Positions 53,830 through 64,000 of a DNA stretch of 64,000 nucleotides are shown piece after piece (positions within the stretch are counted from its first letter, which is position 1; each line of letters begins with the position of its first letter). The notes beneath the pieces were generated by a model. It worked only from the letters and a program-made list of their open reading frames with translations, made no database searches and had not been told where the DNA came from. The translations under genes and the position numbers were made by a program. Where the stretch lies: contig NZ_JAFFIX010000003.1 in assembly GCF_016916835.1 (NCBI RefSeq), forward strand, positions 62,001-126,000, given 5' to 3'. This stretch comes from Actinacidiphila bryophytorum (GTDB lineage: Bacteria; Actinomycetota; Actinomycetes; Streptomycetales; Streptomycetaceae).

Positions 53830-54297
53830 GTGGCGGGTGCGACCGGCCGGGTACTTGTTGTGGATGACAACAAGGTGATCCGGCAGTTGATCAGGGTCAA
53901 CCTGGAGCTGGAGGGCTTCGAGGTCGTGACCGCGGCTGATGGTGCCGAGTGCCTGGAGATCGTGCACAGCGTGCGGCCGGACGTCGTCACGCTGGATGTG
54001 GTGATGCCGCGGCTGGACGGGGTGCGGACGGCGGCGCGGTTGCGGGCGGACGCGGATCCGTGGACGCGGGAGGTCGGGATCGTGATGGTCAGCGCCGGTG
54101 CGCTGCCGGACGGGACCGGCGGGCCGCGCGGGGTCGACGCGTACGTGGGCAAGCCCTTCGAGCCCGCCGAGCTCGTGGAGACGGTGCGGCGACTGGTCCA
54201 GCGCCCCGCGCAGCCTTCGCGCCCGCAGCAGCAGAGTGCGCAGGACCCTGACGCCGAGGAGGCGGGCGAGGCCGCCGTCGCCCCCGGCGGCAGCTGA
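53830..54297 (+). CDS. single-domain response regulator
   Basis: A 155-aa protein made of a receiver domain and a Gln/Pro/Glu-rich tail. VLVVDDNKVIRQL gives the acidic pair Asp12-Asp13, TLDVVMPRLDG gives phosphoacceptor Asp56, and MVSAG and VGKPF complete the site. There is no DNA-binding output domain, so it may act by protein contact. GTG 53830 is the only sensible start near the domain. It lies between tRNA-Arg and nrtL, the arrangement I recall from Streptomyces genomes. Confidence 0.85.
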   Translation: MAGATGRVLVVDDNKVIRQLIRVNLELEGFEVVTAADGAECLEIVHSVRPDVVTLDVVMPRLDGVRTAARLRADADPWTREVGIVMVSAGALPDGTGGPRGVDAYVGKPFEPAELVETVRRLVQRPAQPSRPQQQSAQDPDAEEAGEAAVAPGGS

Positions 54298-54318
54298 GCC
54301 CCCGCCGGGCACGGCACG

Positions 54319-54478
54319 CCGGATGTGGCTGCGGCGACCCCGGTCGGCCTCGCCGAGTCCCGGCTGGTCCCGGTCAGCCGGATTCGGCTGCGGCGACCCC
54401 GGTCGGCCTCGCCGAGTCCCGGCTGGTCCCGGTCAGCCGGATGTGGCTGCGGCGACCCCGGTCGGCCTCGCCGAGTCC
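54319..54478. repeat. 59-bp tandem repeat, about 2.7 copies
   Basis: Units start at 54319, 54378 and 54437 (CCGGATGTGGCTGCGG or CCGGATTCGGCTGCGG). Copies one and two are nearly identical over 59 bases; the third is cut after 42. It fills most of the 320-base gap between the response regulator and nrtL, which has no other feature. Confidence 0.9.
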
Positions 54479-54617
54479 GCGCCGGGCACGGCAAGCCCCG
54501 CCGGGCGCGGTACGCCCCCGCCGGCCACGGGCGAGCCCGCGTCGGCGCCCCCCGACCGCCCCGGGGGCGGAAAACCCGGTCGGCACAGAGGCCCGCCTCT
54601 CGCCTAGGCTTTGCCGC

Positions 54618-55604
54618 GTGACCCCCTCCGAACTGTCCTGGACCGTGCTGAGCACGGTCCGGCGTGCCGTCGGCGCGGGGGAGTTGCAGGTCACCGTGCC
54701 CGACCGGGTGGTCGTGCAGCGGCCGCCGCGCCCGGGGTGCGGGGACTACGCCACCAACGTGGCCCTGCAGCTGGCCGGGCAGGCCGGGCGCAGCGCCTTC
54801 GACGTCGCCCGGGTGCTGGCCGTACGGCTGGCGAAGGAGCCGGGCATCGCGCAGGTCGAGGTCGCCGAGGCCGGGTTCCTGAACATCACGCTGAGCGCCC
54901 GCGCGTACGCCGACGTCGTCCGGCAGGTGATCGAGCAGGGGGCTGACTACGGGCGGGGCGACGGGCTGGCGGACGAGCCGGCCACCGTCGTGCCCGAGCC
55001 GCCGCACGGGGTGCGGGCGGCAACCGTCGCCGAGGTCGTCAACCGGCTGCTGGCCGCCGCGGGCGCACCGGCGGGGCCGCCGGAGCGGCTCAGTGCGGCC
55101 GAGCCGGCCGAGGACCCGGAGAAGCTGCTGGGCCGGGACGCCGCCCGCTGGGCGCTGCTGCGCCCGCCCGCCGAGGACACTCCCCGCCCCACCGCCGCGC
55201 TGCTCGCCCAACGCGAGGCGAACCCGCTCTTCCGGGTCCGCTACGCCCGCTCCCGCACCCGCGCCCTGCTGCGCAACGCCCACGACCTGGGCGTACGCGT
55301 CGACGGCGCGGCCGGGGACCCGTACCGGCACCCCGCCGAGACGGAACTGCTCGGGCTGATCGCCGACTTCCCCCGGGTCGTCGAGACCGCCGCCCGCCGC
55401 CGCGCGCCCGATCGGCTCGCACGGCATCTGGAGCGGCTGGCCGACGCCTATCTCCGGTTCCAGGACGAGTGTCCCGCGCTGCCCAAAGGGGACGAGAAAC
55501 CCTCGGCCGTCCACGCTGCCCGGGTCCGCCTCGCCGACGCGACCGGCATCGTGCTCGCCGACGGCCTGCACCTGCTCGGCATCAGCGCACCCGACCACCT
55601 CTGA
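54618..55604 (+). CDS. nrtL: ArgS-related anticodon-binding protein (NrtL)
   Basis: A 328-aa protein. An N-terminal part like the Add1 domain of arginyl-tRNA synthetase ([14 protein letters not shown], about residues 42-60) is followed by a C-terminal DALR anticodon-binding domain ([31 protein letters not shown] end). The Rossmann catalytic core with HIGH/KMSKS motifs is absent, so it cannot charge tRNA alone. GTG 54618 is used. Its position next to tRNA-Arg(CCG) and 28 bases ahead of lysA is characteristic. The role is unknown; the symbol NrtL is from memory of automated annotations. Confidence 0.82.
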   Translation: MTPSELSWTVLSTVRRAVGAGELQVTVPDRVVVQRPPRPGCGDYATNVALQLAGQAGRSAFDVARVLAVRLAKEPGIAQVEVAEAGFLNITLSARAYADVVRQVIEQGADYGRGDGLADEPATVVPEPPHGVRAATVAEVVNRLLAAAGAPAGPPERLSAAEPAEDPEKLLGRDAARWALLRPPAEDTPRPTAALLAQREANPLFRVRYARSRTRALLRNAHDLGVRVDGAAGDPYRHPAETELLGLIADFPRVVETAARRRAPDRLARHLERLADAYLRFQDECPALPKGDEKPSAVHAARVRLADATGIVLADGLHLLGISAPDHL

Positions 55605-55632
55605 CGAGAAGACGAGAACGAGAGACACCGCC

Positions 55633-57024
55633 GTGAGCCGATCCGCACACCCCGCAGGCCCCCGCCACGCCGACGTACTGCCCGAGGGGCACTACGCGGC
55701 CCCGCCCGCCGACCTCAACCGGCTGGACGCGCACATCTGGTCGGGCACGGTCGCCCGCAACGACGACGGCGCGATCGAGGTCGGCGGGATCGACGTACGC
55801 GACCTGGCCGCCGAGTTCGGCACCCCCGCCTACCTGCTGGACGAGGCGGACTTCCGGGCGCGCTGCCGGGCCTGGAAGGCGGCCTTCGGGCCGGACGCCG
55901 ACGTCTTCTACGCGGGCAAGGCCTTCCTGTCCCGGGCGGTCGTGCGCTGGCTGCACGAGGAGGGGCTGAACCTCGACGTGTGCTCGGGCACGGAGCTGGC
56001 GGTCGCGCTGGACGCCGGGATGCCCGCCGCGCGGATCGCGATGCACGGCAACAACAAGAGCAACGCCGAGATCGACCGGGCGGTCGCCGCCGGGGTCGGG
56101 CGGATCGTGCTGGACTCCTTCCAGGAGATCGTCAGGGTCGCGGCCGCCGCCGAGCGGCACGGGCGGCGCCAGCCGGTGCAGATCCGGGTGACGGTCGGCG
56201 TCGAGGCGCACACCCACGAGTTCATCGCGACCGCGCACGAGGACCAGAAGTTCGGCCTCGCGCTGGCCGGCGGGCAGGCCGCGGAGGCGGTGCGCCGGGT
56301 GCTGAAGCTGGAGAGCCTGGAGCTGATCGGCATCCACAGCCACATCGGCTCGCAGATCTTCGACATGGCCGGCTTCGAGGTGGCCGCCCGCCGGGTGGTG
56401 TCGCTGCTGGCCGAGATCCGCGACGAGCACGGGGTGCAGCTGCCGGAGATCGACCTCGGCGGGGGCCTGGGCATCGCCTACACCGCGGACGACGACCCGG
56501 CGGAGCCGTACCAGATCGCCAAGTCGCTCGGCGAGATCGTCACCCGCGAGTGCGAGGCGGCCCGCCTCGACCCGCCGCGGCTGTCGGTCGAGCCGGGCCG
56601 GGCCATCGTCGGCCCGACCGCCTTCACCCTCTACGAGGTCGGTACGGTCAAGCCGCTCGAAGGCCTGCGCACGTACGTCAGCGTCGACGGCGGGATGTCG
56701 GACAACATCCGTACCGCGCTCTACGACGCCGAGTACACCGTCGCGCTCGCCTCCCGCCGCAGCGACGCCGAGCCGATGCTCAGCCGGGTGGTGGGCAAGC
56801 ACTGCGAGAGCGGCGACATCGTGGTCAAGGACGCGTTCCTGCCGTCCGACCTGGCGCCGGGCGACCTGCTCGCGGTGCCGGCGACCGGCGCGTACTGCCG
56901 CTCGATGGCCAGCAACTACAACCATGTGCCGCGCCCGCCGGTGGTCGCGGTCGCGGACGGGCAGCCGCGGGTGATCGTCCGCCGCGAGACGGAGGAGGAC
57001 CTGCTGCGCCTCGACGTCGGCTGA
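55633..57024 (+). CDS. lysA: diaminopimelate decarboxylase
   Basis: A 463-aa PLP enzyme (alanine-racemase fold) catalysing the last step of lysine synthesis. FYAGKAF holds Lys96, which binds [11 protein letters not shown] is the phosphate loop; EPGRAIVG and CESGDI (catalytic Cys) follow. GTG 55633 starts 28 bases after nrtL, probably in one operon. Full length for actinobacterial LysA. Confidence 0.96.
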   Translation: MSRSAHPAGPRHADVLPEGHYAAPPADLNRLDAHIWSGTVARNDDGAIEVGGIDVRDLAAEFGTPAYLLDEADFRARCRAWKAAFGPDADVFYAGKAFLSRAVVRWLHEEGLNLDVCSGTELAVALDAGMPAARIAMHGNNKSNAEIDRAVAAGVGRIVLDSFQEIVRVAAAAERHGRRQPVQIRVTVGVEAHTHEFIATAHEDQKFGLALAGGQAAEAVRRVLKLESLELIGIHSHIGSQIFDMAGFEVAARRVVSLLAEIRDEHGVQLPEIDLGGGLGIAYTADDDPAEPYQIAKSLGEIVTRECEAARLDPPRLSVEPGRAIVGPTAFTLYEVGTVKPLEGLRTYVSVDGGMSDNIRTALYDAEYTVALASRRSDAEPMLSRVVGKHCESGDIVVKDAFLPSDLAPGDLLAVPATGAYCRSMASNYNHVPRPPVVAVADGQPRVIVRRETEEDLLRLDVG

Positions 57025-57077
57025 GCCGGCCGGCCCGAGCTGAGCCGGCCAGTCCGAGCCGGGCCGGCTCGTCCGAA
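57021..57077. repeat. 19-bp imperfect tandem repeat x3 after lysA
   Basis: CTGAGCCGGCCGGCCCGAG (57021-57039), a near copy (57040-57058) and a weaker third copy (57059-57077). The first unit includes the lysA stop codon. GC-rich and self-complementary in part, so it may help end transcription. Confidence 0.75.
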
Positions 57078-57181
57078 AAGAGGATCTACGGCGGGCACGC
57101 GCCGGGCGCAACGAAACACCGCAAGATCGCCGGGCGAACGGCAAATCTCACGGCCCGCCCGGCCGGTCTCGCAATCCGGAC

Positions 57182-57232
57182 ACGGCGTGGCTTCTCCCAT
57201 CCGGTGGGTGAGACTGGTTCCCTCCACGCCGT
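57182..57232 (+). promoter_or_regulatory. candidate structured leader upstream of hom
   Basis: ACGGCGTGG (57182-57190) pairs with CCACGCCGT (57224-57232). An inner CCCA/TGGG hairpin lies within. It sits 64-114 bases before the hom start in the 271-base lysA-hom gap. It could be an mRNA leader structure or a terminator of the upstream unit. Confidence 0.4.
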
Positions 57233-57295
57233 ACGGGACCGGGCAGCCGGAACCGTACCCACGCGACACGAGAGCTGTACGAGAGACGAGGTCGG

Positions 57296-58588
57296 ATGAT
57301 GCGTACGCGTCCGCTGAAAGTGGCGCTGCTTGGCTGCGGTGTGGTCGGCTCCGAGGTCACGCGCATCATCACGACGCAGACGGCCGATCTCGCCGCCCGC
57401 ATCGGCGCGCCGATCGAGCTGGCCGGCATCGCGGTGCGCCGCCCCAACCGGGTGCGTGAAGGTGTGCCGCAGGAGCTGCTCACCACCGACGCCACCGCGC
57501 TGGTCAAGCGCGGCGACATCGACGTCGTCATCGAGGTCATCGGCGGTATCGAGCCGGTCCGCACGCTGATCACCACCGCCTTCGAGCACGGCGCCTCCGT
57601 GGTGTCGGCGAACAAGGCGCTGCTGGCCGCGGACGGCGCCAGCCTGCACGCCAAGGCCGTCGAGCACGGTGTGGACCTCTACTACGAGGCCGCGGTCGCC
57701 GGTGCGATCCCGCTGATCAGGCCGCTGCGCGAGTCGCTGGCCGGCGACAAGGTCAACCGGGTGCTCGGCATCGTCAACGGCACCACCAACTTCATCCTCG
57801 ACAAGATGGACTCCACCGGCGCCGGCTACAGCGAGGCGCTGGACGAGGCCACCGCGCTGGGATACGCCGAGGCCGACCCCACCGCCGACGTCGAGGGCTT
57901 CGACGCCGCCGCCAAGGCCGCGATCCTGGCCGGCATCGCCTTCCACACCCGGGTCACCATCGACGACGTCCACCGCGAGGGCCTCACCGAGGTCACCGCG
58001 GCCGACATCGCGTCGGCGAAGAAGATGGGCTGTACGGTCAAACTGCTGGCCATCTGCGAGCGCGCCCGCGACGGCCGTTCGGTCACCGCCCGGGTGCACC
58101 CCGCAATGATCCCGCTCAGCCACCCGCTGGCCTCCGTACGCGGGGCCTACAACGCCGTCTTCGTCGAGGCGGAGGCGGCGGGGCAGCTGATGTTCTACGG
58201 TCCCGGCGCCGGCGGTGCACCCACCGCCTCCGCCGTCCTCGGCGACCTGGTGGCCGCCTGCCGCAACAAACTGGCGGCGACCACCGGTGCCGGCGAGTCC
58301 GCTTACACGCAACTGCCGGTGAGCCCGATGGGAGATGTGGTCACCCGCTACCACATCAGCCTCGACGTGGCGGACAAACCGGGCGTCCTCGCACAGGTCG
58401 CCACGGTGTTCGCCGAGCACGACGTGTCCATCGACACGGTCCGTCAGCAAGGAAAAGACGGAGAAGCGTCTCTCGTCGTCGTCACCCACCGCGCGCCGGA
58501 CGCCGCCCTCTCGGCGACCGTCTCCAGCCTGCGGAAACTCGACACCGTACGCGGCGTCGCCAGCATCATGCGTGTGGAAGGGGAGTAG
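57296..58588 (+). CDS. hom: homoserine dehydrogenase with ACT domain
   Basis: A 430-aa NAD(P)H enzyme reducing aspartate semialdehyde to homoserine. The Rossmann motif is [15 protein letters not shown] (about residues 10-24), the catalytic part has VSANKALLA and [10 protein letters not shown] with [14 protein letters not shown], and the C-terminal ACT domain ([18 protein letters not shown], about 350-430) allows feedback by threonine. ATG 57296 and 57299 are both possible; GAGACGAGG precedes. It heads the hom-thrC-thrB set. Confidence 0.96.
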   Translation: MMRTRPLKVALLGCGVVGSEVTRIITTQTADLAARIGAPIELAGIAVRRPNRVREGVPQELLTTDATALVKRGDIDVVIEVIGGIEPVRTLITTAFEHGASVVSANKALLAADGASLHAKAVEHGVDLYYEAAVAGAIPLIRPLRESLAGDKVNRVLGIVNGTTNFILDKMDSTGAGYSEALDEATALGYAEADPTADVEGFDAAAKAAILAGIAFHTRVTIDDVHREGLTEVTAADIASAKKMGCTVKLLAICERARDGRSVTARVHPAMIPLSHPLASVRGAYNAVFVEAEAAGQLMFYGPGAGGAPTASAVLGDLVAACRNKLAATTGAGESAYTQLPVSPMGDVVTRYHISLDVADKPGVLAQVATVFAEHDVSIDTVRQQGKDGEASLVVVTHRAPDAALSATVSSLRKLDTVRGVASIMRVEGE

Positions 58589-58595
58589 ACCCGCA

Positions 58596-59687
58596 ATGAA
58601 CGGAACAATCGACCAGCCCCGAATGTCGGGCACCCACCAGTGGCGCGGCATCATCGAGGAGTACCGCGACCGGCTCCCGGTCGGCCCGGACACCCCGGTG
58701 GTCACGCTGCTTGAGGGTGGCACCCCGCTCGTACCGGCCCAACTGCTCTCGGAGCGCACCGGCTGCGACGTGTACCTCAAGGTCGAGGGCGCTAACCCGA
58801 CCGGGTCCTTCAAGGACCGCGGGATGACCATGGCCATCTCCAAGGCCAAGGAGGACGGCGCCCAGGCCGTCATCTGCGCCTCCACCGGCAACACCTCCGC
58901 CTCGGCAGCCGCCTACGCCGTACGCGCCGGCATGGTCTGCGCGGTGCTCGTGCCGCAGGGCAAGATCGCGCTCGGCAAGATGGGCCAGGCGCTGGTCCAC
59001 GGCAGCCGCATCCTCCAGGTCGACGGCAACTTCGACGACTGCCTGGACCTGGCCAGGGGGCTCAGCGAGAAGTACCCGGTGGCGCTGGTCAACTCGGTCA
59101 ACCCGGTGCGCATCGAGGGCCAGAAGACCGCCGCCTTCGAGATCGTCGACGCGCTCGGCGACGCGCCCGACCTGCACCTGCTGCCGGTCGGCAACGCGGG
59201 CAACATCACGGCGTACTGGCGCGGGTACCGCGAGTACGCGGCGGACGGCATGGCCACCCGCAAGCCGCGCATGTGGGGCTTCCAGGCGTCGGGCTCCGCG
59301 CCCATCGTCAACGGCGCGCCGGTGCGCAGCCCGCAGACCATCGCCACCGCGATCAGGATCGGCAACCCCGCGTCCTGGCAGTTCGCCGAGGAGGCGCGGG
59401 ACGAGTCCGGCGGCGTCATCGAGGCGGTGACGGACCGTCAGATCCTGTCCGCCTACCGGCTGCTGGCCGCCAAGGAGGGCGTCTTCGTCGAGCCGGCGTC
59501 CGCCGCGTCGGTCGCGGGCCTGCTCAAGGCGGTCGACGAGGGCCGCATCGACCCCGGCCAGCGCATCGTCTGCACGGTCACCGGCAACGGCCTCAAGGAC
59601 CCCGACTGGGCGGTCGCGGGCGCTCCCGCCCCAATGACGGTGCCGATTGACGCGGACGCTGCTGCGCAGAGCCTGGGCCTCGTCTGA
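58596..59687 (+). CDS. thrC: threonine synthase
   Basis: A 363-aa PLP enzyme turning O-phosphohomoserine into threonine. [10 protein letters not shown] carries Lys73 for [17 protein letters not shown] and LPVGNAGN bind phosphate. ATG 58596, 7 bases after the hom stop, with AGGGGAG upstream inside hom, shows tight coupling with hom. Confidence 0.96.
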   Translation: MNGTIDQPRMSGTHQWRGIIEEYRDRLPVGPDTPVVTLLEGGTPLVPAQLLSERTGCDVYLKVEGANPTGSFKDRGMTMAISKAKEDGAQAVICASTGNTSASAAAYAVRAGMVCAVLVPQGKIALGKMGQALVHGSRILQVDGNFDDCLDLARGLSEKYPVALVNSVNPVRIEGQKTAAFEIVDALGDAPDLHLLPVGNAGNITAYWRGYREYAADGMATRKPRMWGFQASGSAPIVNGAPVRSPQTIATAIRIGNPASWQFAEEARDESGGVIEAVTDRQILSAYRLLAAKEGVFVEPASAASVAGLLKAVDEGRIDPGQRIVCTVTGNGLKDPDWAVAGAPAPMTVPIDADAAAQSLGLV

Positions 59688-59986
59688 CCTGGCCTCCTGC
59701 CCGAGAGGGCGCCCCTGGGGTGGTGGCGGTCCGTCGTCATGTGACGGTTGACTCCCCACGGCTCGGCGCCAGCCGAAGGGGCGCACGTCGGGAAGGGCGA
59801 CACGCATCACGCGCTGTACGTGCGCCCTATGTCGCAGGAGAACCTTCCTTCGATAAGCTGGAACCCGGGGACACCGTAGTGTGCCCCGCATCGGCGGATG
59901 CCACGTGGCATCGCCACTCCCCGCCCCGCCGCCCGGCAATGGTGCCGCGCCCGCAGGGCGAACCGCACAAGGAGATTCGTCGAAAG
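59688..59986 (+). promoter_or_regulatory. thrC-thrB gap with a perfect 16-bp palindrome
   Basis: About 299 bases without a gene. GATGCCACGTGGCATC (59897-59912) is a perfect dyad with a CACGTG centre, 74 bases before the thrB start. Such a long gap inside the hom-thrC-thrB set suggests that thrB has its own promoter, and the dyad is a candidate operator. Confidence 0.45.
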
Positions 59987-60910
59987 ATGGCCGGTCCCGC
60001 GTTCCGCGCTGCCGCAGTACGAGTGCGCGTCCCCGCGACCAGCGCCAACCTCGGACCGGGGTTCGACGCGTTCGGGCTGGCCCTGGGCCTGTACGACGAC
60101 GTGGTCGTGCGGGTCGCGGACGCCGGCCTGCACGTGGACATCGCCGGTGAGGGCGCCGACACGCTGGCGCGCGACGGGAAACACCTCGTCGTGCGCTCGC
60201 TGCGGACCGCCTTCGACCTGCTCGGCGGCCAGCCGCGCGGCCTGGAGGTGGTGTGCGCGAACCGCATTCCGCACGGCCGCGGCCTCGGCTCGTCGTCGGC
60301 GGCCATCTGCGCGGGCATCATCGCCGCCCGCGCGGTGACCATAGGCGGCCCGTCCGTCCTGGACGACACCGCACTGCTGGAGCTTGCCACCGAGATCGAG
60401 GGGCACCCCGACAACGTCGCCGCGTGCCTGCTCGGCGGCCTGACCGTGGCCTGGACCGAGGGCGGCGCCGCCCGGGCGGTACGCCTGGAGCCGGCCGCCT
60501 CGCTGGTCCCGGTGGTCTTCGTGCCGGCCGTGCCGGTGCTGACCGAGACCGCGCGCGGGCTGCTGCCGCGTACCGTCCCGCATGTGGACGCCGCCGCCAA
60601 CGCGGGCCGGGCCGCGCTGCTGGTGGAGGCGCTGACCAGGCGTCCCGAGCTGCTGCTGCCGGCCACCGAGGACCGGCTGCACCAAGACTACCGGGCGCCT
60701 GCGATGCCCGAAACCCTGGCGCTGGTCCACCGGTTGCGTGGCGAGGGCGTGCCTGCCGTCGTGTCGGGCGCGGGACCCACGGTCCTGGCGTTCACCGACG
60801 AGGGGGCCGCCGACAAGGTCTCCCGGATCGCGGGCGAGGGCTGGGCGGCGAACCGCCTGGCACTGGACGCGTCCGGGGCGTGTGTACTGCCGCTGGCCGG
60901 GGGGCAGTGA
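59987..60910 (+). CDS. thrB: homoserine kinase
   Basis: A 307-aa GHMP kinase phosphorylating homoserine. VRVPATSANLGPGFDAFGLA is the GHMP N-terminal motif, IPHGRGLGSSSAA (about residues 94-106) is the ATP loop, and VSGAGPTVLAF is the C-terminal motif. ATG 59987 begins the family N-terminus; AAGGAG lies 12 bases upstream. Confidence 0.95.
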   Translation: MAGPAFRAAAVRVRVPATSANLGPGFDAFGLALGLYDDVVVRVADAGLHVDIAGEGADTLARDGKHLVVRSLRTAFDLLGGQPRGLEVVCANRIPHGRGLGSSSAAICAGIIAARAVTIGGPSVLDDTALLELATEIEGHPDNVAACLLGGLTVAWTEGGAARAVRLEPAASLVPVVFVPAVPVLTETARGLLPRTVPHVDAAANAGRAALLVEALTRRPELLLPATEDRLHQDYRAPAMPETLALVHRLRGEGVPAVVSGAGPTVLAFTDEGAADKVSRIAGEGWAANRLALDASGACVLPLAGGQ

Positions 60911-61270
60911 CACGGTTGCCGGTCGTGAGAGGGGGAATGTTTGTTGGATCCGGTAGTGTTAACCTCAAGCCTGCATTCGATGCCCGATGGGCGAGATGCA
61001 CCGTGTCCCTTCCGTGGGACCGCTTTTCTTCCGGGAGCCTCCCACACCGCATAGGGCAAGGTCCGAGCAGTCGGAATCCGCCCGAGCAGTGTTGAGCACG
61101 CTCCGGAGTTTCGGTACGAGTTCCCTCCGTGCCGAAGGCACGTATGTATTTCTGCCGCCATCAGGCGGACCACCGCCCCGGTTTCTGAGCAGCGGAAACG
61201 CCCAGAGCCGGACAGCACGACCGGTCGCCGAGCCAGACAGGCCGACGCCCGCTCCAGGGAAGGACCCTTC
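60911..61270 (+). promoter_or_regulatory. rho leader region
   Basis: About 360 bases between thrB and rho. AT-richer DNA near 60948-60966 (TTGTTGGATCCGGTAGTGTT) is the best promoter candidate. A hairpin with arms TTCGGTACG (61110-61118) and CGTGCCGAA (61128-61136) lies in the probable leader mRNA. A long leader would fit the known autogenous control of rho in other bacteria (inference). Confidence 0.45.
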
Positions 61271-63265
<1,995 letters not shown>

Positions 63266-63281
63266 CCCGCGCGCTGCACCG

Positions 63282-63326
63282 CACACGGCCCCGCCCACCG
63301 GTTTCCCCGGTGGGCGGGGCCGTGTG
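63282..63326 (+). terminator. rho terminator hairpin
   Basis: Perfect 19-bp arms (63282-63300, CACACGGCCCCGCCCACCG; complement 63308-63326) around a 7-base loop, 17 bases after the rho stop. No T tract. Confidence 0.9.
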
Positions 63327-63542
63327 CATGCCACTTCGGGCATGAGCATATGATCGGTCGGCCGCAGGTGGGGGGGAATCCATCTCCGGGTCCGGCCCGA
63401 GTGTCGGGCGGCGCTTCACGCTGCCCCTGACCTGCCGCTCCCGTTGTGTCGTACCGCCGCTCCTGTGCGTGATCACTGCTGCCGCCCGCCGTGCGTCCAC
63501 CGCCGCGGGCGGCGGCTGACGTCTCAACGACAGGAGTCGTGG

Positions 63543-64000
63543 ATGTTCCCTGCCCGCAAGGGTGCCGGCCACCGGCGGCGACGGCGCGGTCCGGTCGCCA
63601 TCGGGGTGGCCGTGCTCGGTGCCGGCGCCGCCGGTGTGCTGCTGCTGTCGCCGGCCCACGCCGGCACCGTGCAGCCGCCGGTGCTCGGCACCGTCGCACA
63701 GCCCCCTGCACCCGCACCGGCCGCGCTCAGCGCCCGGATAGCGGGCGCGGTCAAGGCCGACAGCGGCCCGGCCCGCGCCCCGCTCGCCGCCTCGACGACC
63801 ACGAAGTCGTCGGGCACGGCAGGCACCACGGTCGACCCGAAGATCATCGGCGGAACGACGACGACGATCTCCACGGCGCCGTGGATGGCCCAGCTCTGGT
63901 ACTACGACGACAACGGCACCCCCGCGGACGAGACGGACGACACCGGCTTCTTCTGCGGCGGCACCGTGGTGTCCCCGACCAAGATCCTCACTGCCTCGCA
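63543..64000 (+). CDS. secreted trypsin-like serine protease, 5' part only
   Basis: The first 152 codons. A signal peptide with basic start MFPARKGAGHRRRRRG and core VAIGVAVLGAGAAGVLLLSP, then a Pro/Ala-rich propeptide of about 60 residues, then KIIGGTTTTISTAPW, the zymogen-activation site of the S1 family, CGGTVVSPTKILTASH (His of the triad at the very end). The Asp and Ser lie beyond the window. It was not among closed reading frames because it runs off the right edge. ATG 63543 has AGGAG upstream. Confidence 0.88.
   Translation, partial: MFPARKGAGHRRRRRGPVAIGVAVLGAGAAGVLLLSPAHAGTVQPPVLGTVAQPPAPAPAALSARIAGAVKADSGPARAPLAASTTTKSSGTAGTTVDPKIIGGTTTTISTAPWMAQLWYYDDNGTPADETDDTGFFCGGTVVSPTKILTAS

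Overview
The window is very GC-rich actinobacterial DNA, almost certainly Streptomyces or a close relative. Evidence: strong third-position G/C, many GTG/TTG starts, a 1,3,6,8-tetrahydroxynaphthalene synthase gene, and the gene order tRNA-Arg(CCG), response regulator, nrtL, lysA, hom, thrC, thrB, rho, which I recognise as Streptomyces core synteny. All function calls come from reading motifs; no database search was run.

Left part (1-20 kb), accessory chromosome. The edge holds the 5' end of an ispH gene diverging from a small operon: type III PKS (rppA-like), DegT-type aminotransferase, O-methyltransferase. This fits the early steps of a naphthoquinone meroterpenoid pathway (aminoflaviolin route) with its own isoprenoid-supply enzyme. 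A 173-bp MITE sits exactly at the methyltransferase stop codon. Then come a large LuxR-type ATPase regulator, a secreted GH92 mannosidase with a LacI-type operator, an AraC regulator/Gfo-Idh-MocA pair, a membrane-anchored hypothetical protein, a broken PIN-domain gene, a GT-C-like membrane protein, an SDR remnant, a quinone-reductase-like enzyme, and a two-gene lanthipeptide locus (LanL-type synthetase with intact zinc ligands plus a 97-aa precursor).

Middle (20.4-53.6 kb), a compound genomic island at tRNA-Arg(CCG). The intact tRNA is at 53618-53689 (minus). Copies of its 3' part lie at 36311-36376 (62 of 66 bases identical to 53593-53658) and at 20368-20415, all in the same orientation. No integrase is visible. 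The left half (20.4-36.3 kb) has an IS256-family remnant, two paralogous MarR regulators, a PCuAC-like lipoprotein, a ClC channel, a deacetylase-like lipoprotein, a SulP transporter, a PP2C phosphatase, an F420-type enzyme, a permease, an APC transporter and a uracil-DNA glycosylase-like protein. Several of these share TTGC-N5-GCAA boxes or triple heptamer repeats upstream. The right half (36.3-53.6 kb) has an SDR/TetR pair with two identical operators, and a set of genes linked by TACCCC-N2-GGGGTA operators: a CsoR-family regulator with the Cys-Cys (CstR-like) rather than Cys-His-Cys signature, an MMPL exporter, an orphan cytochrome c oxidase subunit I, a DUF302 protein, and a persulfide dioxygenase-like MBL/rhodanese, rhodanese and TauE operon. 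I infer a sulfide/persulfide stress module that includes a spare terminal-oxidase subunit.

Right part (53.6-64 kb), core chromosome: tRNA-Arg, a single-domain response regulator, a 59-bp tandem repeat, nrtL, lysA, hom, thrC, thrB, rho with a long basic/acidic N-terminal extension, and the start of a secreted trypsin-like protease cut by the window end.
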